A stretch of DNA of 64,000 nt, from NCBI GenBank assembly GCA_017484085.1, contig JAFUTW010000007.1, positions 1 through 64,000 on the forward strand, in the 5' to 3' direction. The number at the start of each line of letters is the position of its first letter. The stretch's first letter is position 1. This DNA is from Clostridia bacterium. GTDB taxonomy: Bacteria > Bacillota > Clostridia > Christensenellales > Aristaeellaceae. The translations under genes and the position numbers were made by a program. Positions 17,157 through 26,396 of this stretch are shown piece after piece. Below the pieces are notes generated by a model, which was not told the origin of the DNA, did no database searches, and was given only the letters and a program-made list of their open reading frames with translations.

Positions 17157-18383
17157 TCAACCGTCCGCCGCCTGTTCCCTGCCGTACGCCCCGTCCCACA
17201 CGATGCGCCGGTAGTTTTCCCCGTCCGTTGCGCCTTCGGTGGAGATGCACAGGACCCGTGCACTGCCGTCCAGGCCGAGCCGCACGCGCAGCTCCCGCAG
17301 ATCTTCTCTTCTCATCATCTCCGTGACAAGCCCCAGGCCGACCGCGCCGCTCTCCCCGGAGATGACCGGCGGATCGCCGGGCAGCGGCGCCGCAAGGACG
17401 CGCATCCCCTGCGCCGCCACGAAATCCGGCACGGCAAAAAACGCTTCCGCCGTCTCGGAAAGGACCGCCCAGGCCGGCGGGCACACCTCTCCGCAGCACA
17501 GCCCCGCCATGATGGACTGAAGGGGTTCCTTTGCGGCATGCAGCTTCCCGTCGTCCGCAGCCGCAGTGCGGTAGAAGCAGTCCGCGCCGTTCGGCTCCAC
17601 CACGATGATGCGGGGGCATGCTTCGCCGCAGGCCGCAGCAAAGAAGCCAGCGACAGCGCCGGCCATGGATCCGACACCTGCCTGCAGGATCAGGTGGGTC
17701 GGCGGCTTTCCCAGCTGCTCTAAGGCCTCCAGTGCAAGCGTCGTATACCCTTCCATGATCCAGAGGGGGACTTCTTCATAGCCCGCAAAGGCCGTGTCCT
17801 GCACGAGGATCCAGCCGTTTTCCTCCGCCTGACGCCGGGCAAAGCGGACCGTATCGTCATACCCCATGTCCGTTACCAGCGCCCGGGCTCCGAGCTTCCT
17901 GATGTTTTCAACGCGCTCGGCAGTGCTGCCGTGAGGCAGATAGACGACCGCTTCCTGCCCGAACTGCCGGGCTGCCCAAGCCATCCCGCGCCCGTGGTTG
18001 CCGTCTGTCGCCGTCACAAAAGTCAGGCGCTGGCCGCCGCCGTCCAAAGCCGCCTTCAGCTGCGGGTAAGACAGACAAGCGTCCTTCTGCCCCAGCCGCC
18101 CCGACAGGATCCTGCCGATGGCATAACTGCCGCCCAGACCTTTAAAGGCGTTCAGGCCGAACCGGGCGCTTTCGTCCTTGACGTACACCGCGCCCAGCCC
18201 GAGTGCATCTGCCAGAGCGGAAAGCTGTACCATCCGCGTCGGCGCGTATCCCGGCAGCGTCCTGTGAAACGCCAGAGCAGCCCGTGCCCGTTCCGGAGAA
18301 AAACGCTGTGCCTCCTTTGCGGGGATCCGCCTGTGCGTATTCCACGCCGTCCGGATGCCTTCCGGCTGCAGTTCTCCGCTCAT
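17157..18383 (-). CDS. dpaL: Diaminopropionate ammonia-lyase
   Basis: 408 residues, close to the E. coli YgeX/DpaL length. This PLP enzyme of fold type II splits 2,3-diaminopropionate into pyruvate and two ammonia. Visible residues: the Schiff-base lysine K81 in LNAFKGLGG, Asp127 in TATDGNHG (the equivalent aspartate acts on the D-isomer in E. coli) and a phosphate-binding QAGVGSMAGAV loop. It is the last gene of the operon and overlaps the preceding kinase gene by 4 bases. In E. coli and Clostridia relatives sit with purine or amino acid fermentation genes; here the companions are a dehydratase system and a sugar kinase. Confidence 0.95.
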   Translation of the reverse strand: MSGELQPEGIRTAWNTHRRIPAKEAQRFSPERARAALAFHRTLPGYAPTRMVQLSALADALGLGAVYVKDESARFGLNAFKGLGGSYAIGRILSGRLGQKDACLSYPQLKAALDGGGQRLTFVTATDGNHGRGMAWAARQFGQEAVVYLPHGSTAERVENIRKLGARALVTDMGYDDTVRFARRQAEENGWILVQDTAFAGYEEVPLWIMEGYTTLALEALEQLGKPPTHLILQAGVGSMAGAVAGFFAAACGEACPRIIVVEPNGADCFYRTAAADDGKLHAAKEPLQSIMAGLCCGEVCPPAWAVLSETAEAFFAVPDFVAAQGMRVLAAPLPGDPPVISGESGAVGLGLVTEMMRREDLRELRVRLGLDGSARVLCISTEGATDGENYRRIVWDGAYGREQAADG

Positions 18384-19309
18384 CTGCCTTCCGCCTTTCC
18401 GGGCATCTCTGTCTGCCCAAGCACGCGCTCCACTTCATCCATTTTGGCCAGTCCCGGCGAAAACGCGCTGGCGCTCCCCGCCGCGACAGCCAGACGCAGC
18501 GCTGCGCAGCAGTCCCCGCCGCTCTCCAGCCAGCCTGCCAGATAGCCCGCTACCATGGAATCCCCGGAGCCGACCGTATCGACGGCCTGCCCCTTTGGGG
18601 CGGCACACGCGTACACGCTGCCGTCCTCTGCGGCCAGCACCGCGCCGTCCCGGCCCAGGGAAACCAGCACGTTCACCGCGCCGAGCGCCTGCAGGCTCCT
18701 GGCGCCTTCCGCTGCCTGCTCTCTTGTTTGCACAGCCTTTCCCAGCAGCGCGGACAGCTCGCTGCCGTTGGGCTTGATGAGGAACGGCCGGCCGGTTAGC
18801 GCCTCGCGAAGCGCCCTGCCCTCCGCATCCACCACGAAGCGGATCCCGCGGCCCGAAAGCCGCTTCAGTACCCTTCCGTACCAATCGCCGGGCAGGCCGC
18901 GGGCCATGCTGCCGGAAAGGACCAGCCAGTCTCCGCGCTCAAGCCCGTCCAGCTTTTTCAGCAGTTTATCTTCGTCATCATTCGTAATCAGCGGTCCCGA
19001 TCCGTTGATCTCCGTCTCCTCGTCCGCATTGACCTTGACGTTGATGCGGGAGACGCCCGCTGTCCGGATGAAGTCCGTCTCAATGCCCCAAATCGTCAGC
19101 TGCCTTACGATCTCCTCCCCGGTAAACCCAGCGGCAAAGCCCAGCGCGCGGCTCCTGTATCCCAGATGGGAAAGCATCCGGGAGACGTTGATCCCCTTGC
19201 CTCCGGCGTGAAGGTCCTCCGCCGACACCCGGTTCAGCTCCCCCGGGCGCAGAGTGTCCAGCCGCACGGTGTAGTCGAGAGACGGATTGAGGGTCAGGGT
19301 GTAGATCAT
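18380..19309 (-). CDS. fruK: 1-phosphofructokinase-type PfkB kinase
   Basis: 309 residues, full PfkB length. Visible: the N-terminal TLTLNPSLDYTV, the GGKGINVSR substrate loop, LIKPNGSEL, and the anion-hole/catalytic motif TVGSGDSMVAG with Asp250. This subset matches FruK/LacC, which phosphorylate fructose-1-phosphate or tagatose-6-phosphate at O6 or O1. No PTS gene, FruR or aldolase is nearby, which is unusual for fruK; its position between the activase fusion and dpaL suggests another phosphorylated substrate or simple hitchhiking. It overlaps dpaL by 4 bases. Confidence 0.88.
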   Translation of the reverse strand: MIYTLTLNPSLDYTVRLDTLRPGELNRVSAEDLHAGGKGINVSRMLSHLGYRSRALGFAAGFTGEEIVRQLTIWGIETDFIRTAGVSRINVKVNADEETEINGSGPLITNDDEDKLLKKLDGLERGDWLVLSGSMARGLPGDWYGRVLKRLSGRGIRFVVDAEGRALREALTGRPFLIKPNGSELSALLGKAVQTREQAAEGARSLQALGAVNVLVSLGRDGAVLAAEDGSVYACAAPKGQAVDTVGSGDSMVAGYLAGWLESGGDCCAALRLAVAAGSASAFSPGLAKMDEVERVLGQTEMPGKAEGR

Positions 19310-19355
19310 AGTTCTTCCCTTCCTGATCGTTTCATCATATGATGACAGTTTGTCT

Positions 19356-21026
19356 TTACTTGCCGAGCCCGATCAGCGCCGCGCCGATGGCGCCGCACAG
19401 CTGTGAAAGCTCCGAGACCTGGATCGGCGCGCCCAGCGCTTCCGAAAGGCAGGTCACCACGCCGGCATTGCGGGAGACGCCGCCCGTCATGGCATAGCCC
19501 AGGCCGCCCTTCCCGCGGCGGACAAGGCTTGCCGTCTTGGCCGCCACCGAGCGGTTCAGCCCGTGGATGATGTCGGGCAGCGGCGTATCCTTCGCCACCA
19601 GGCTTACGACCTCCGACTCCGCAAACACCGTGCACATGTTGGAGATCTCCACCTCGCTCTTCCAGGTGAGGCCCATCCGGCTCATCTCTTCCATCGTGAG
19701 GCCCAGCGCCCGCGCCTGCATCTCCAGGAAGCGCCCGGTGCCCGCCGCGCATTTGTCGTTCATGATGAAGTTCAGGACAGCTCCATTTTCGTCGATGCGG
19801 ATGACCTTGGAGTCCTGCCCGCCGATGTCGATGATGGTGCGCGCCTCCGGAAAGAGGGCGTGCGCCCCTTTGGCATGGCAGGTGATCTCCGTCACCGTGC
19901 GGCTGCCCATCCCCAGCACATCCCGGCCATAACCCGTCGCAACCACCGCATCCAGTGCGCTTTGGTCAAGGCCGGCTTCGCGGAGAGCCTGGGCCAGCGC
20001 CTCTTTCGCGCTGCCGGAAGCCGACATACCCGTTTGCAGGATCGCTTTGCCCAGCAGTATGCCTTCCGCATCCAGCACGACCGCGTCCGTACTGGTGCTG
20101 CCGGAGTCGATGCCCGCCGCATAGCGGACTGTCCTGTTTTCCTTCTTCTCCATCTTCTGGCTTTCTTCTTTCTGTACGCCCAGCGTTTCCGCAAACGCCT
20201 CCAGCCGTGTCTTCAGCTGTCCGGAGGACTGCGGCGTCGTATCCGTCTCGATCTTGAGCAGCGGGATCCCTGCCGAGTCCTTCAACGCCGCGTACTCAAA
20301 GCTGTAATAATCGCAGAATTTCACCGTGTGGTAGATCATCCCGGCGCCGGCCTCCCCGCGCGTCGCCTGCGTCCGTCCCGCCGTATCGGCCATCCTGAGA
20401 CAGGGCTTCATCTGAAGGAGTGCGCGCGCATACCACTCAAAAAACGCTCTGTCTGATTCAAAGCCCTTTGGGATGCTTTCTGCAGCCAGATGGCGGTTGC
20501 CGGAGCAGGTATCGTCCACCACCGTAAAGCCCGGCAGCGCTCTTTGCGCCTGCCCGAGCAGCAGGCTCCCGCCGTGCGCGCCCGCCAGCGTCACCACAGG
20601 TCCCTTTGCCCTTTCCGTCTCCGCCGAAGCTTTGCGGCAGGCCGCAAGGGCGAGACCGCGCGAAAAAGGCTTGCCGGAATACGCCGCGTAATCCGCGGCC
20701 AGCTGCTCCAGTTCCTCAGCGAAGCGCCGGATCTCCGCCGCCCCTTTTTTATGCGGCAGCGGAAGCAGGCGGATAAAGCGGAGGTTCTGCTGGCGCAGGA
20801 CGTCAAACGATCTTCGCATCGCGTCACAGCAGTCGGTAAAGAGGATCTCCCGTATGCCTTCCTCCGCCGCCGTCTCGATCACCGCCTTGGCGAAGCCGCA
20901 CAGGTTCGGATGTGCGCAGCTGTCCGCGCAGGAGAAGGAGGCCGGATTGGGATCCAGCCGGCGGCATTCCTCCCCGAAGCCCACAAAAAGCTCCACCGGC
21001 GCATATTTACAGCTTAAACAGATCAC
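19356..21026 (-). CDS. Fusion of 2-hydroxyacyl-CoA-dehydratase-like subunit and ATP-dependent activase
   Basis: 556 residues in two parts. Residues 1 to about 285 resemble one dehydratase subunit of the HgdB/FldC/YjiM family: a PVELFVGFG segment, FTDCCDAMRRSFDVL, LPLPHKKGAAEIRRF and KFCDYYSFEY, with many cysteines (C3, C6, C21, C33, C37, C43, C66, C67, C174, C238). After a charged linker (about 286-300), residues 303-556 are a complete BcrAD/BadFG-type activase: GIDSGSTSTDAV, IDIGGQDSKVI, C426 in NDKCAAGTG and C465 in NMCTVFAESE, the two cysteines that hold the shared [4Fe-4S] cluster of the dimer. Normally the activator is a separate protein that delivers one electron with ATP hydrolysis. 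It overlaps the upstream subunit gene by 4 bases. Dehydration of a hydroxyacyl-CoA is one option; a double-cubane-cluster reductase is another. Confidence 0.9.
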   Translation of the reverse strand: MICLSCKYAPVELFVGFGEECRRLDPNPASFSCADSCAHPNLCGFAKAVIETAAEEGIREILFTDCCDAMRRSFDVLRQQNLRFIRLLPLPHKKGAAEIRRFAEELEQLAADYAAYSGKPFSRGLALAACRKASAETERAKGPVVTLAGAHGGSLLLGQAQRALPGFTVVDDTCSGNRHLAAESIPKGFESDRAFFEWYARALLQMKPCLRMADTAGRTQATRGEAGAGMIYHTVKFCDYYSFEYAALKDSAGIPLLKIETDTTPQSSGQLKTRLEAFAETLGVQKEESQKMEKKENRTVRYAAGIDSGSTSTDAVVLDAEGILLGKAILQTGMSASGSAKEALAQALREAGLDQSALDAVVATGYGRDVLGMGSRTVTEITCHAKGAHALFPEARTIIDIGGQDSKVIRIDENGAVLNFIMNDKCAAGTGRFLEMQARALGLTMEEMSRMGLTWKSEVEISNMCTVFAESEVVSLVAKDTPLPDIIHGLNRSVAAKTASLVRRGKGGLGYAMTGGVSRNAGVVTCLSEALGAPIQVSELSQLCGAIGAALIGLGK

Positions 21027-22291
21027 GGCATACCCTCCAGCATCTCCAGAAAAGCTCCGATCCGGGTCGACGTCTGGCCGTCCGGCGCGTTGCGCCGGTC
21101 CACGCCGTCACCGTTCAGGATCAGGGTCGGTATTCCCTTCTCCTCCAGCGCAGCGCGGATCGTCGCTGCCGCGCCGCAGGTCTGCTTGCATCCCCAGTGG
21201 CAGAACAGCACCGCGCCGTCCGCGCCGGTCAGCCCGGCCATCTGCACGGCCCGCCCGATCCGCCGCTCCACCGGCCCGTTGAAGGAATTCATCACCAGCC
21301 GCTCAGCCATCGCCCGCCAAGGATCGGTCTCCTCGGACAGCAGGAGCGGGTCATAGCACATCTCCGTGAGCGCAAGGAACGGATCCCGGCTGTAATTGAA
21401 GAAGGACTGCACCGCTTTCTGATAGAAGGGATTGGAGTGCAGCCACAGGATCTTTTTCCCCGGCTTCTCCTGTGCGCGCTCATAATCCTGCAGCAGCATC
21501 TCTGCATAGCGCAGCGTCTCGGGCATCCCCAGCGCGTTGTGCACCATCAGCACTTCATACATTTCGCTCGTCAGGTCCGTCGGCACATACCGCTCCCGCC
21601 GCAGCGGCAGCACCTTCCACAGCGTGCGGATCGTCCGGCGGGACCGTTCCACGCTCTCCCGAAGCCGCTCCTGTGAAAGCTTTTGTCCGGCGACGTCGCA
21701 CAGCCAGGCGGCCATCTCGCGCAGCTGCTCCGCCACGTACTCCACCGCTGCCGCGTCCGTCTGCCAGGGCACGTCGATGTAATACTGGGGCGCGCCCAGC
21801 AGCTCCGCCGCCTTGCGGAAGGTCAGGTTATTGGCGTCGCACGCCAGAGAAGTGTTCACGATGGCCAGCGGCTTCGGCAGCACACCGGACACCGCCGCGC
21901 CCGTGACGGCCTTATGATAGGAACAGAAGGTCTCCGAAATGCCCGCACGCTCTGCCGCCTCAATGAGCCCGTGCTCCGCGCCCGCGCCGTTGGTGTAGGT
22001 GGCAAACTGCTCGGCGCACATGGGATAGAGATCCATCGCGTGAAAGATCTCGCAGGGGGTGAAGACGCTGGTCAGGATCTGCCTGGAGGGATGCGAGAGC
22101 GGGCGTACCATGCACTCCATCGAAACCCTCGCCAGATACCGCTTAGAGGGCGGCAGCGCCCGGGAAGGCAAAAGCTGCAGCTTCAGCCCGTAGGCCCGGT
22201 AGGCCGCCAGCAGCAGCCGTCTGGCATAAACCGGATGCGGCGTCATCTGCTTTTCCGTATAAGCGCCGAAACTGCGCACCAGATCCCCCAT
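21023..22291 (-). CDS. 2-hydroxyacyl-CoA dehydratase-like subunit (YjiM/HgdB-type)
   Basis: 422 residues from the ATG at 22291, which follows GAGGGGGAG; an upstream in-frame start is not supported. The dehydratase D fold is visible as FTPCEIFHAMDLYPMC, FCSYHKAVTGAA, IVNTSLACDANN, YYIDVPW, ILWLHSNPFYQ and FCHWGCKQTCGAA, with cysteines placed like the iron-sulfur ligands of the family. It is the first gene of the operon that continues with the fused subunit-activase. Together they supply two dehydratase-like subunits and one activator. No acyl-CoA transferase, dehydrogenase or electron-transfer flavoprotein is adjacent, so the substrate is unknown. Confidence 0.88.
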   Translation of the reverse strand: MGDLVRSFGAYTEKQMTPHPVYARRLLLAAYRAYGLKLQLLPSRALPPSKRYLARVSMECMVRPLSHPSRQILTSVFTPCEIFHAMDLYPMCAEQFATYTNGAGAEHGLIEAAERAGISETFCSYHKAVTGAAVSGVLPKPLAIVNTSLACDANNLTFRKAAELLGAPQYYIDVPWQTDAAAVEYVAEQLREMAAWLCDVAGQKLSQERLRESVERSRRTIRTLWKVLPLRRERYVPTDLTSEMYEVLMVHNALGMPETLRYAEMLLQDYERAQEKPGKKILWLHSNPFYQKAVQSFFNYSRDPFLALTEMCYDPLLLSEETDPWRAMAERLVMNSFNGPVERRIGRAVQMAGLTGADGAVLFCHWGCKQTCGAAATIRAALEEKGIPTLILNGDGVDRRNAPDGQTSTRIGAFLEMLEGMP

Positions 22292-22380
22292 ATTTCTCCC
22301 CCTCTTTCCGGACAATGCAACCATTATAGTGATTTTCCCTTCCAAAGACAAGCCGGCCGTATCGCTGCAGGAATGGCAAA

Positions 22381-22401
22381 GCGCCGCGGGATCCGCGGCG
22401 C
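22381..22401 (-). terminator. Hairpin after uxuB
   Basis: A perfect 9-bp GC stem (22381-22389 with 22393-22401) with a 3-base loop; only CTTTG follows on the minus strand, so termination may be partial. It separates uxuB from the dehydratase operon. Confidence 0.55.
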
Positions 22402-22437
22402 TGTTGTCATTTGATTGTCTTCCGGCAGCAGGAAGCC

Positions 22438-24051
22438 TCAGGCTTTGATGTGCCTCTGCAGGGTGCGGCGCACGGCGCCGGGGCCCTCCAGCTCCTCGCG
22501 GAAGTAGCCTTCGATGCGCGCGGCCAGCGGCGTCGCCGTCAGGTCGCTGCCGAAGATCACCGGGTTTGCGAGGATGGGCGCAAGCTTGCCCTCGCAGCTC
22601 TCCGGGCTTCCGAGCGTCACACCGGAAAGCTGTGCGCGCAGTTCGGAGAGCATCGGGTCGCTGGAAAGCTCCATGGGCTTGCCTTCATCGTCCACGCCAA
22701 GCAGGTAGCGCAGCCAGCCGGCGATCGCCAGCGGCAGCGCGACGAGGTCGTCAAAGCTGCGTCCCTCGGCCGTGTAGCTCTTGATGGTTTCACCGAAGCG
22801 GATGCCGACCTTCTGCGAGGTGTCCGTCGCGATGCGCTGCGGCGCGTCCGGCATAAACGGGTTGGGCAGGCGCTGCTCCACCACCTCGTCGATGAAGGCG
22901 CGCGGGCTGAGGATGCCCGGGTCGGTGACGACCGGCAGGCCTTCAACGTAGCCCAGCCGCCGCACCAGGCGCACGAGATCCGCGTCCTTCATCTCATCGC
23001 AGATCAGCGTATAGCCCAGCAGGCAGCCGTATACGGCCAGCGCGGTGTGCAGCGGGTTCAGGCAGGTCGTGACCTTCATGCGCTCCGTCTTGTTGACGGT
23101 ATCCCTGTCCGTAAAGTAGACACCGGCCTTCTCCAGCGGCGGCCGCCCGTTCGGGAAGCGGTCCTCCACCACCAGGTACTGCGGCCGCTCCGCATTGACG
23201 AAGGGGGCGACAAAGGTGCCGCGCGGCGTCTTGATGGGCGCCATCTCCTCGATGTCTGCATCCTTCAGCATCTGCTCAACCGCGGGTGCTGGGCGCGGCG
23301 TGATCTTGTCGATCATGCTCCAGGGGAAGGAGACCTTCATCTCATCCGAGACCCAGGCCACAAACGCCGCGGGGACAAAGCCGGCCTTCTGCCAGCCAGC
23401 CGCGATCTCCAGGACTGAGCCGCGCAGCTTCTCGCCGTTGTGGCTGCAGTTGTCCATGCTGACCACGGCCAGCGGCGCCGCCCCGTTTTCATAGCGGTGC
23501 AGCAGCAGCGCGGCGACGATGCTCATCGCATGGCGCGCAGACGCCGGGCCGTTTGCAAGGTCCGCAGCGACGACGCTCTGATACTCGCCGTCCAGGCCGC
23601 GCAGCGCGTACCCCTTCTCCGTGATGGTGAAGCTCACCATCTGCAGCGAGGGCGCAGCGAAGATCTCCTTCAGCCGCTCGAAGTCTGCCGCTTCCGCCGG
23701 CTGGGCGACCAGCGCCTCGGACACGGAGGCTATGATCTCCTTGTCGATCGTCGCATCCGCGTTCAGCGTCACGCTCATGGTCAGGTTGTCGTATCCGCCG
23801 TAGATCATGCGGATGTTGTCCACGTCGAAGGTGTCCGCCGCCACGATGCCTCGGTCCGCCAGCCCTTCGTCCAGCAGCCGCTGCTGCAGCGCCGCGACGA
23901 AAGCGCGGAAGATGTTGCCCGCGCCGAAATGCACCCAGATCGGCGCATCCTTCGTCGCCCTGCGCATGGCTTCCACGTCATACGACGGGAGCTTTACGCC
24001 GGCCGCCGCCCAGCCGGCCCGGTCCTTCAAAGAAGCGAGATTGACCTTCAT
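22438..24051 (-). CDS. uxuB: Fructuronate reductase / mannitol dehydrogenase family
   Basis: 537 residues, typical long-chain mannitol-dehydrogenase-family length. The N-terminal dinucleotide fold reads WVHFGAGNIFRAFVA, and the family signature is MDNCSHNGEKL with the catalytic-region lysine; FVAWVSDEMKVSFPWSMIDKITP and PLHTALAVYGCLLGY follow. UxuB reduces D-fructuronate to D-mannonate with NADH. The gene starts 4 bases after the uxuA stop, which fixes the substrate assignment better than sequence alone. It is the last gene of the hexuronate module. Confidence 0.93.
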   Translation of the reverse strand: MKVNLASLKDRAGWAAAGVKLPSYDVEAMRRATKDAPIWVHFGAGNIFRAFVAALQQRLLDEGLADRGIVAADTFDVDNIRMIYGGYDNLTMSVTLNADATIDKEIIASVSEALVAQPAEAADFERLKEIFAAPSLQMVSFTITEKGYALRGLDGEYQSVVAADLANGPASARHAMSIVAALLLHRYENGAAPLAVVSMDNCSHNGEKLRGSVLEIAAGWQKAGFVPAAFVAWVSDEMKVSFPWSMIDKITPRPAPAVEQMLKDADIEEMAPIKTPRGTFVAPFVNAERPQYLVVEDRFPNGRPPLEKAGVYFTDRDTVNKTERMKVTTCLNPLHTALAVYGCLLGYTLICDEMKDADLVRLVRRLGYVEGLPVVTDPGILSPRAFIDEVVEQRLPNPFMPDAPQRIATDTSQKVGIRFGETIKSYTAEGRSFDDLVALPLAIAGWLRYLLGVDDEGKPMELSSDPMLSELRAQLSGVTLGSPESCEGKLAPILANPVIFGSDLTATPLAARIEGYFREELEGPGAVRRTLQRHIKA

Positions 24052-24055
24052 CGTC

Positions 24056-25141
24056 TTATCCTCTCTTTGCGTTCTTGTCGATGGCTTCCCACAGGCCGTT
24101 CAGGTACGTGGCGCCCAGCGCGCGGTCGTAGAGGCCGTAACCGGGGCGGCCCACCTCATCCCAGATCATGCGCCCGTGGTCTGGGCGGATATAGGCGTCG
24201 GGACAGGTCTCATAGCAGGCTTTCATGATCTCATAGAGGTCGAGATCGCCGTCGCTGGACAGGTGGCTGCTCTCGCGGAAGCGGCGGTCGCTGCCCAGAT
24301 GCTTGATGTTGCGCACATGCAGGCAGGGCACGCGCCCCATCTCGCCGAAGTGGCGGATGATGGCCGGCAGGTCGTTGGCGACGTTGCTGCCCAGGCTGCC
24401 GGTGCACAGGCACAGGCCGTTGGCCGGGCTGTCCACCAGCTCCACGATCTTGTCAAAGCCCGCCTGGTCGTGCGCCAGACGCGGGAGCCCGAAGATCGGC
24501 CAGCCCGGATCGTCCGGATGGCAGGCCATCTTGATGCCCACCTCTTCACAGGTCGGGATGATCCCCTCAAGGAAGTACTTGTAGTTCTCCAGCAGCTTCT
24601 CTTCGTCGATGTCCTTGTACAGCTTCATCACGCGCTCCAGATCAGCCAGGCGCTCCGGCTCCCAGTCCGGCAGGGAGAAGCCGTTGGAGCTTTCCGCCGT
24701 ACGGCGCACGATGTCCATCGGGGTCATCTGGCCCAGCTCCGCCTCGTCGTAATACAGGCTGTTGGAGCCGTCCTCCGGGATGACGCGCGCCAGATCGGTG
24801 CGCAGCCAGTCCAGCACCGGCATGAAGTTGTAAACAATCACCTTCACGCCGTACTTGGCCAGGTTGCGGATGGTGATGCGGTAATTCTCGATGTACTGGT
24901 CGCGCGTGGGCAGGCCGAGCTTGATGTCCTCGTGGACGTTCACGCTCTCGATGACCTCGCACTCCAGCCCCGCCGCGTGCACCTCATCGATATAAGCCTT
25001 GATTTCTTCCTCCGTCCAGACCTCACCCGCAGCCTTGTAGTCCAGAAAGCCCATGAGGCCCGACATGCCGGGGATCTGCTTGATCTGCTTCAGCGATACG
25101 CTGTCCGAATTGCTGCCGTACCAGCGGAAGGTCATTTTCAT
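24056..25141 (-). CDS. uxuA: Mannonate dehydratase
   Basis: 361 residues from the ATG at 25141, preceded by AAAGAGGTG; frames open further upstream have no ribosome-binding site. UxuA dehydrates D-mannonate to 2-keto-3-deoxy-D-gluconate. Family features: [15 protein letters not shown], the CHPDDP metal/substrate segment, [17 protein letters not shown] and RPDHGRMIW at the C-terminal end. Histidine and cysteine ligands for Mn/Fe fall in these blocks. It follows the zinc dehydrogenase gene after the hairpin at 25261, and uxuB follows after 4 bases. Confidence 0.96.
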   Translation of the reverse strand: MKMTFRWYGSNSDSVSLKQIKQIPGMSGLMGFLDYKAAGEVWTEEEIKAYIDEVHAAGLECEVIESVNVHEDIKLGLPTRDQYIENYRITIRNLAKYGVKVIVYNFMPVLDWLRTDLARVIPEDGSNSLYYDEAELGQMTPMDIVRRTAESSNGFSLPDWEPERLADLERVMKLYKDIDEEKLLENYKYFLEGIIPTCEEVGIKMACHPDDPGWPIFGLPRLAHDQAGFDKIVELVDSPANGLCLCTGSLGSNVANDLPAIIRHFGEMGRVPCLHVRNIKHLGSDRRFRESSHLSSDGDLDLYEIMKACYETCPDAYIRPDHGRMIWDEVGRPGYGLYDRALGATYLNGLWEAIDKNAKRG

Positions 25142-25258
25142 GATCGGTTGCACCTCTTTCTTTTTTGGCTGTTTTGATTGATACTCCCACAAAAGTATCA
25201 TATCGTTTGTCGCTCTGTTTGACAATCCCTTTACAGCCTGACTTGCCTGTTTTTTCCG

Positions 25259-25288
25259 AAAAAAGAGCCGGCGCTCACCGGCCCTTTT
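25259..25288 (-). terminator. Terminator-like hairpin after the zinc dehydrogenase gene
   Basis: An 11-bp stem with one G-U pair (25261-25271 with 25278-25288) is followed on the minus strand by TTTTTT. It may uncouple uxuAB from the genes upstream. Confidence 0.75.
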
Positions 25289-25295
25289 ATCCTTT

Positions 25296-26327
25296 TTACC
25301 CCAGCGTCAGCACGATCTTGCGGATGGAAGGATCGCGGCTGTCGTTGAAGTCGAACGCCTTCTGCGCCTCCAGCAGCGGGAAGGTGTGCGAGATCTTGTG
25401 GTCCAGGTCGATCTTCCCATCGTTGATCAGATCTATCGCCTGCTGGAACTTCCGGTTCTGCAAGCGGCTCCCGCGGATGTCCAGCTCCTTCGACGTGATC
25501 CCGAAGTTCGTCACCTCCGTCGGCGTCACCGAGAAGCCCGTCGTGATCACGCGGCTTGCGTTCCCCGCGATCCTGATCAGCGTCCCCAGCGAATCCTTCG
25601 TGCACGCGCAGTCGATCGACAGCGTCGGCCCGTAGGCGTCCGTGGTGTATTCACGGATCTTCTCGTCGATGTTCTCCTTGGCCAGGTTGATCGCGTAATG
25701 CGCGCCCGCGTCCAGCGCTTCCTGAAGCTTCGCGTCCACCACGTCCGCCACGATGATCTTCGCCCCGCTCAGCTTCGCGATGCTCAGCATCCTGGTGCCC
25801 AGCGCGCCCACGCCCATGATCAGCACTTCGTCGTCCGGCTGGATCTGCGCCCGGGAGCATGCCTGGATCGCGATCGTCGTCGGCTCGATCAGCACCGCGT
25901 CCTCATACCGGAGGCCGTCCGGTAGCAGATAGCAGTCCGTATCCGGCACCGCCATGTACTCCCGGTAGCCGCCGTCGATGTGCACGCCGCGCACCGCCAG
26001 GTGCTGGCACACATTCGGCCTGCCGTGCCGGCACGCGTAGCAGTGCCCGCAGCTGGTCACCTGGTCGATGATGACCCGGTCGCCTACCTTCACCTTCTTC
26101 GCGGAAGGCCCGGTCTCCACGACCTCGCCCACCATCTCGTGGCCGATGACGCGCGGATAGGTCGCCGCCGCGTTCGTCCCGTGGTAGATGCCCACGTCAG
26201 AGCCGCAGATGCCCGCCGCGCGGATCTTTATGAGCACGTTGTTCTTTTCGTCGATGTGCGGCATCGGCATGTCGATGATCCGCAGCTCTTCCGGTTTTAC
26301 GATCTGTACCGCTTTGATGGTTTCCAT
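25296..26327 (-). CDS. Zinc-dependent alcohol dehydrogenase (L-gulonate/L-galactonate dehydrogenase type)
   Basis: 343 residues, medium-chain dehydrogenase fold. Catalytic zinc: C in AGICGSDVG and the GHE motif of VIGHEMVG. Structural zinc: four cysteines of [18 protein letters not shown]-binding GVGALGT follows in the second domain. The closest known activity by layout is YjjN/LgoD-type oxidation of L-galactonate or L-gulonate to the ketouronate. It sits between the TRAP importer and uxuA-uxuB, so its product probably enters the fructuronate-mannonate route. Sorbitol- or idonate-type activity cannot be excluded. Confidence 0.9.
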   Translation of the reverse strand: METIKAVQIVKPEELRIIDMPMPHIDEKNNVLIKIRAAGICGSDVGIYHGTNAAATYPRVIGHEMVGEVVETGPSAKKVKVGDRVIIDQVTSCGHCYACRHGRPNVCQHLAVRGVHIDGGYREYMAVPDTDCYLLPDGLRYEDAVLIEPTTIAIQACSRAQIQPDDEVLIMGVGALGTRMLSIAKLSGAKIIVADVVDAKLQEALDAGAHYAINLAKENIDEKIREYTTDAYGPTLSIDCACTKDSLGTLIRIAGNASRVITTGFSVTPTEVTNFGITSKELDIRGSRLQNRKFQQAIDLINDGKIDLDHKISHTFPLLEAQKAFDFNDSRDPSIRKIVLTLG

Positions 26328-26346
26328 GTCTGTTATCCTTTCCGCT

Positions 26347-26376
26347 TAAAAAGGCAGATGCATGCATCCGCCTTTT
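26347..26376 (-). terminator. Terminator-like hairpin after dctM of TRAP 2
   Basis: A 12-bp stem (26349-26360 with 26365-26376, one G-U pair on the minus strand, CATG loop) is followed by TTTAAG. It may reduce read-through into the dehydrogenase gene. Confidence 0.65.
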
Positions 26377-26396
26377 ACAAGTCTGCATTCGTTCAA

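Noticed and set aside
22291..22351. Upstream start for the dehydratase-like subunit gene (20 extra codons)
   Set aside because: The GAGGGGGAG site is placed for the ATG at 22291; the extra codons have no site of their own and no family match.
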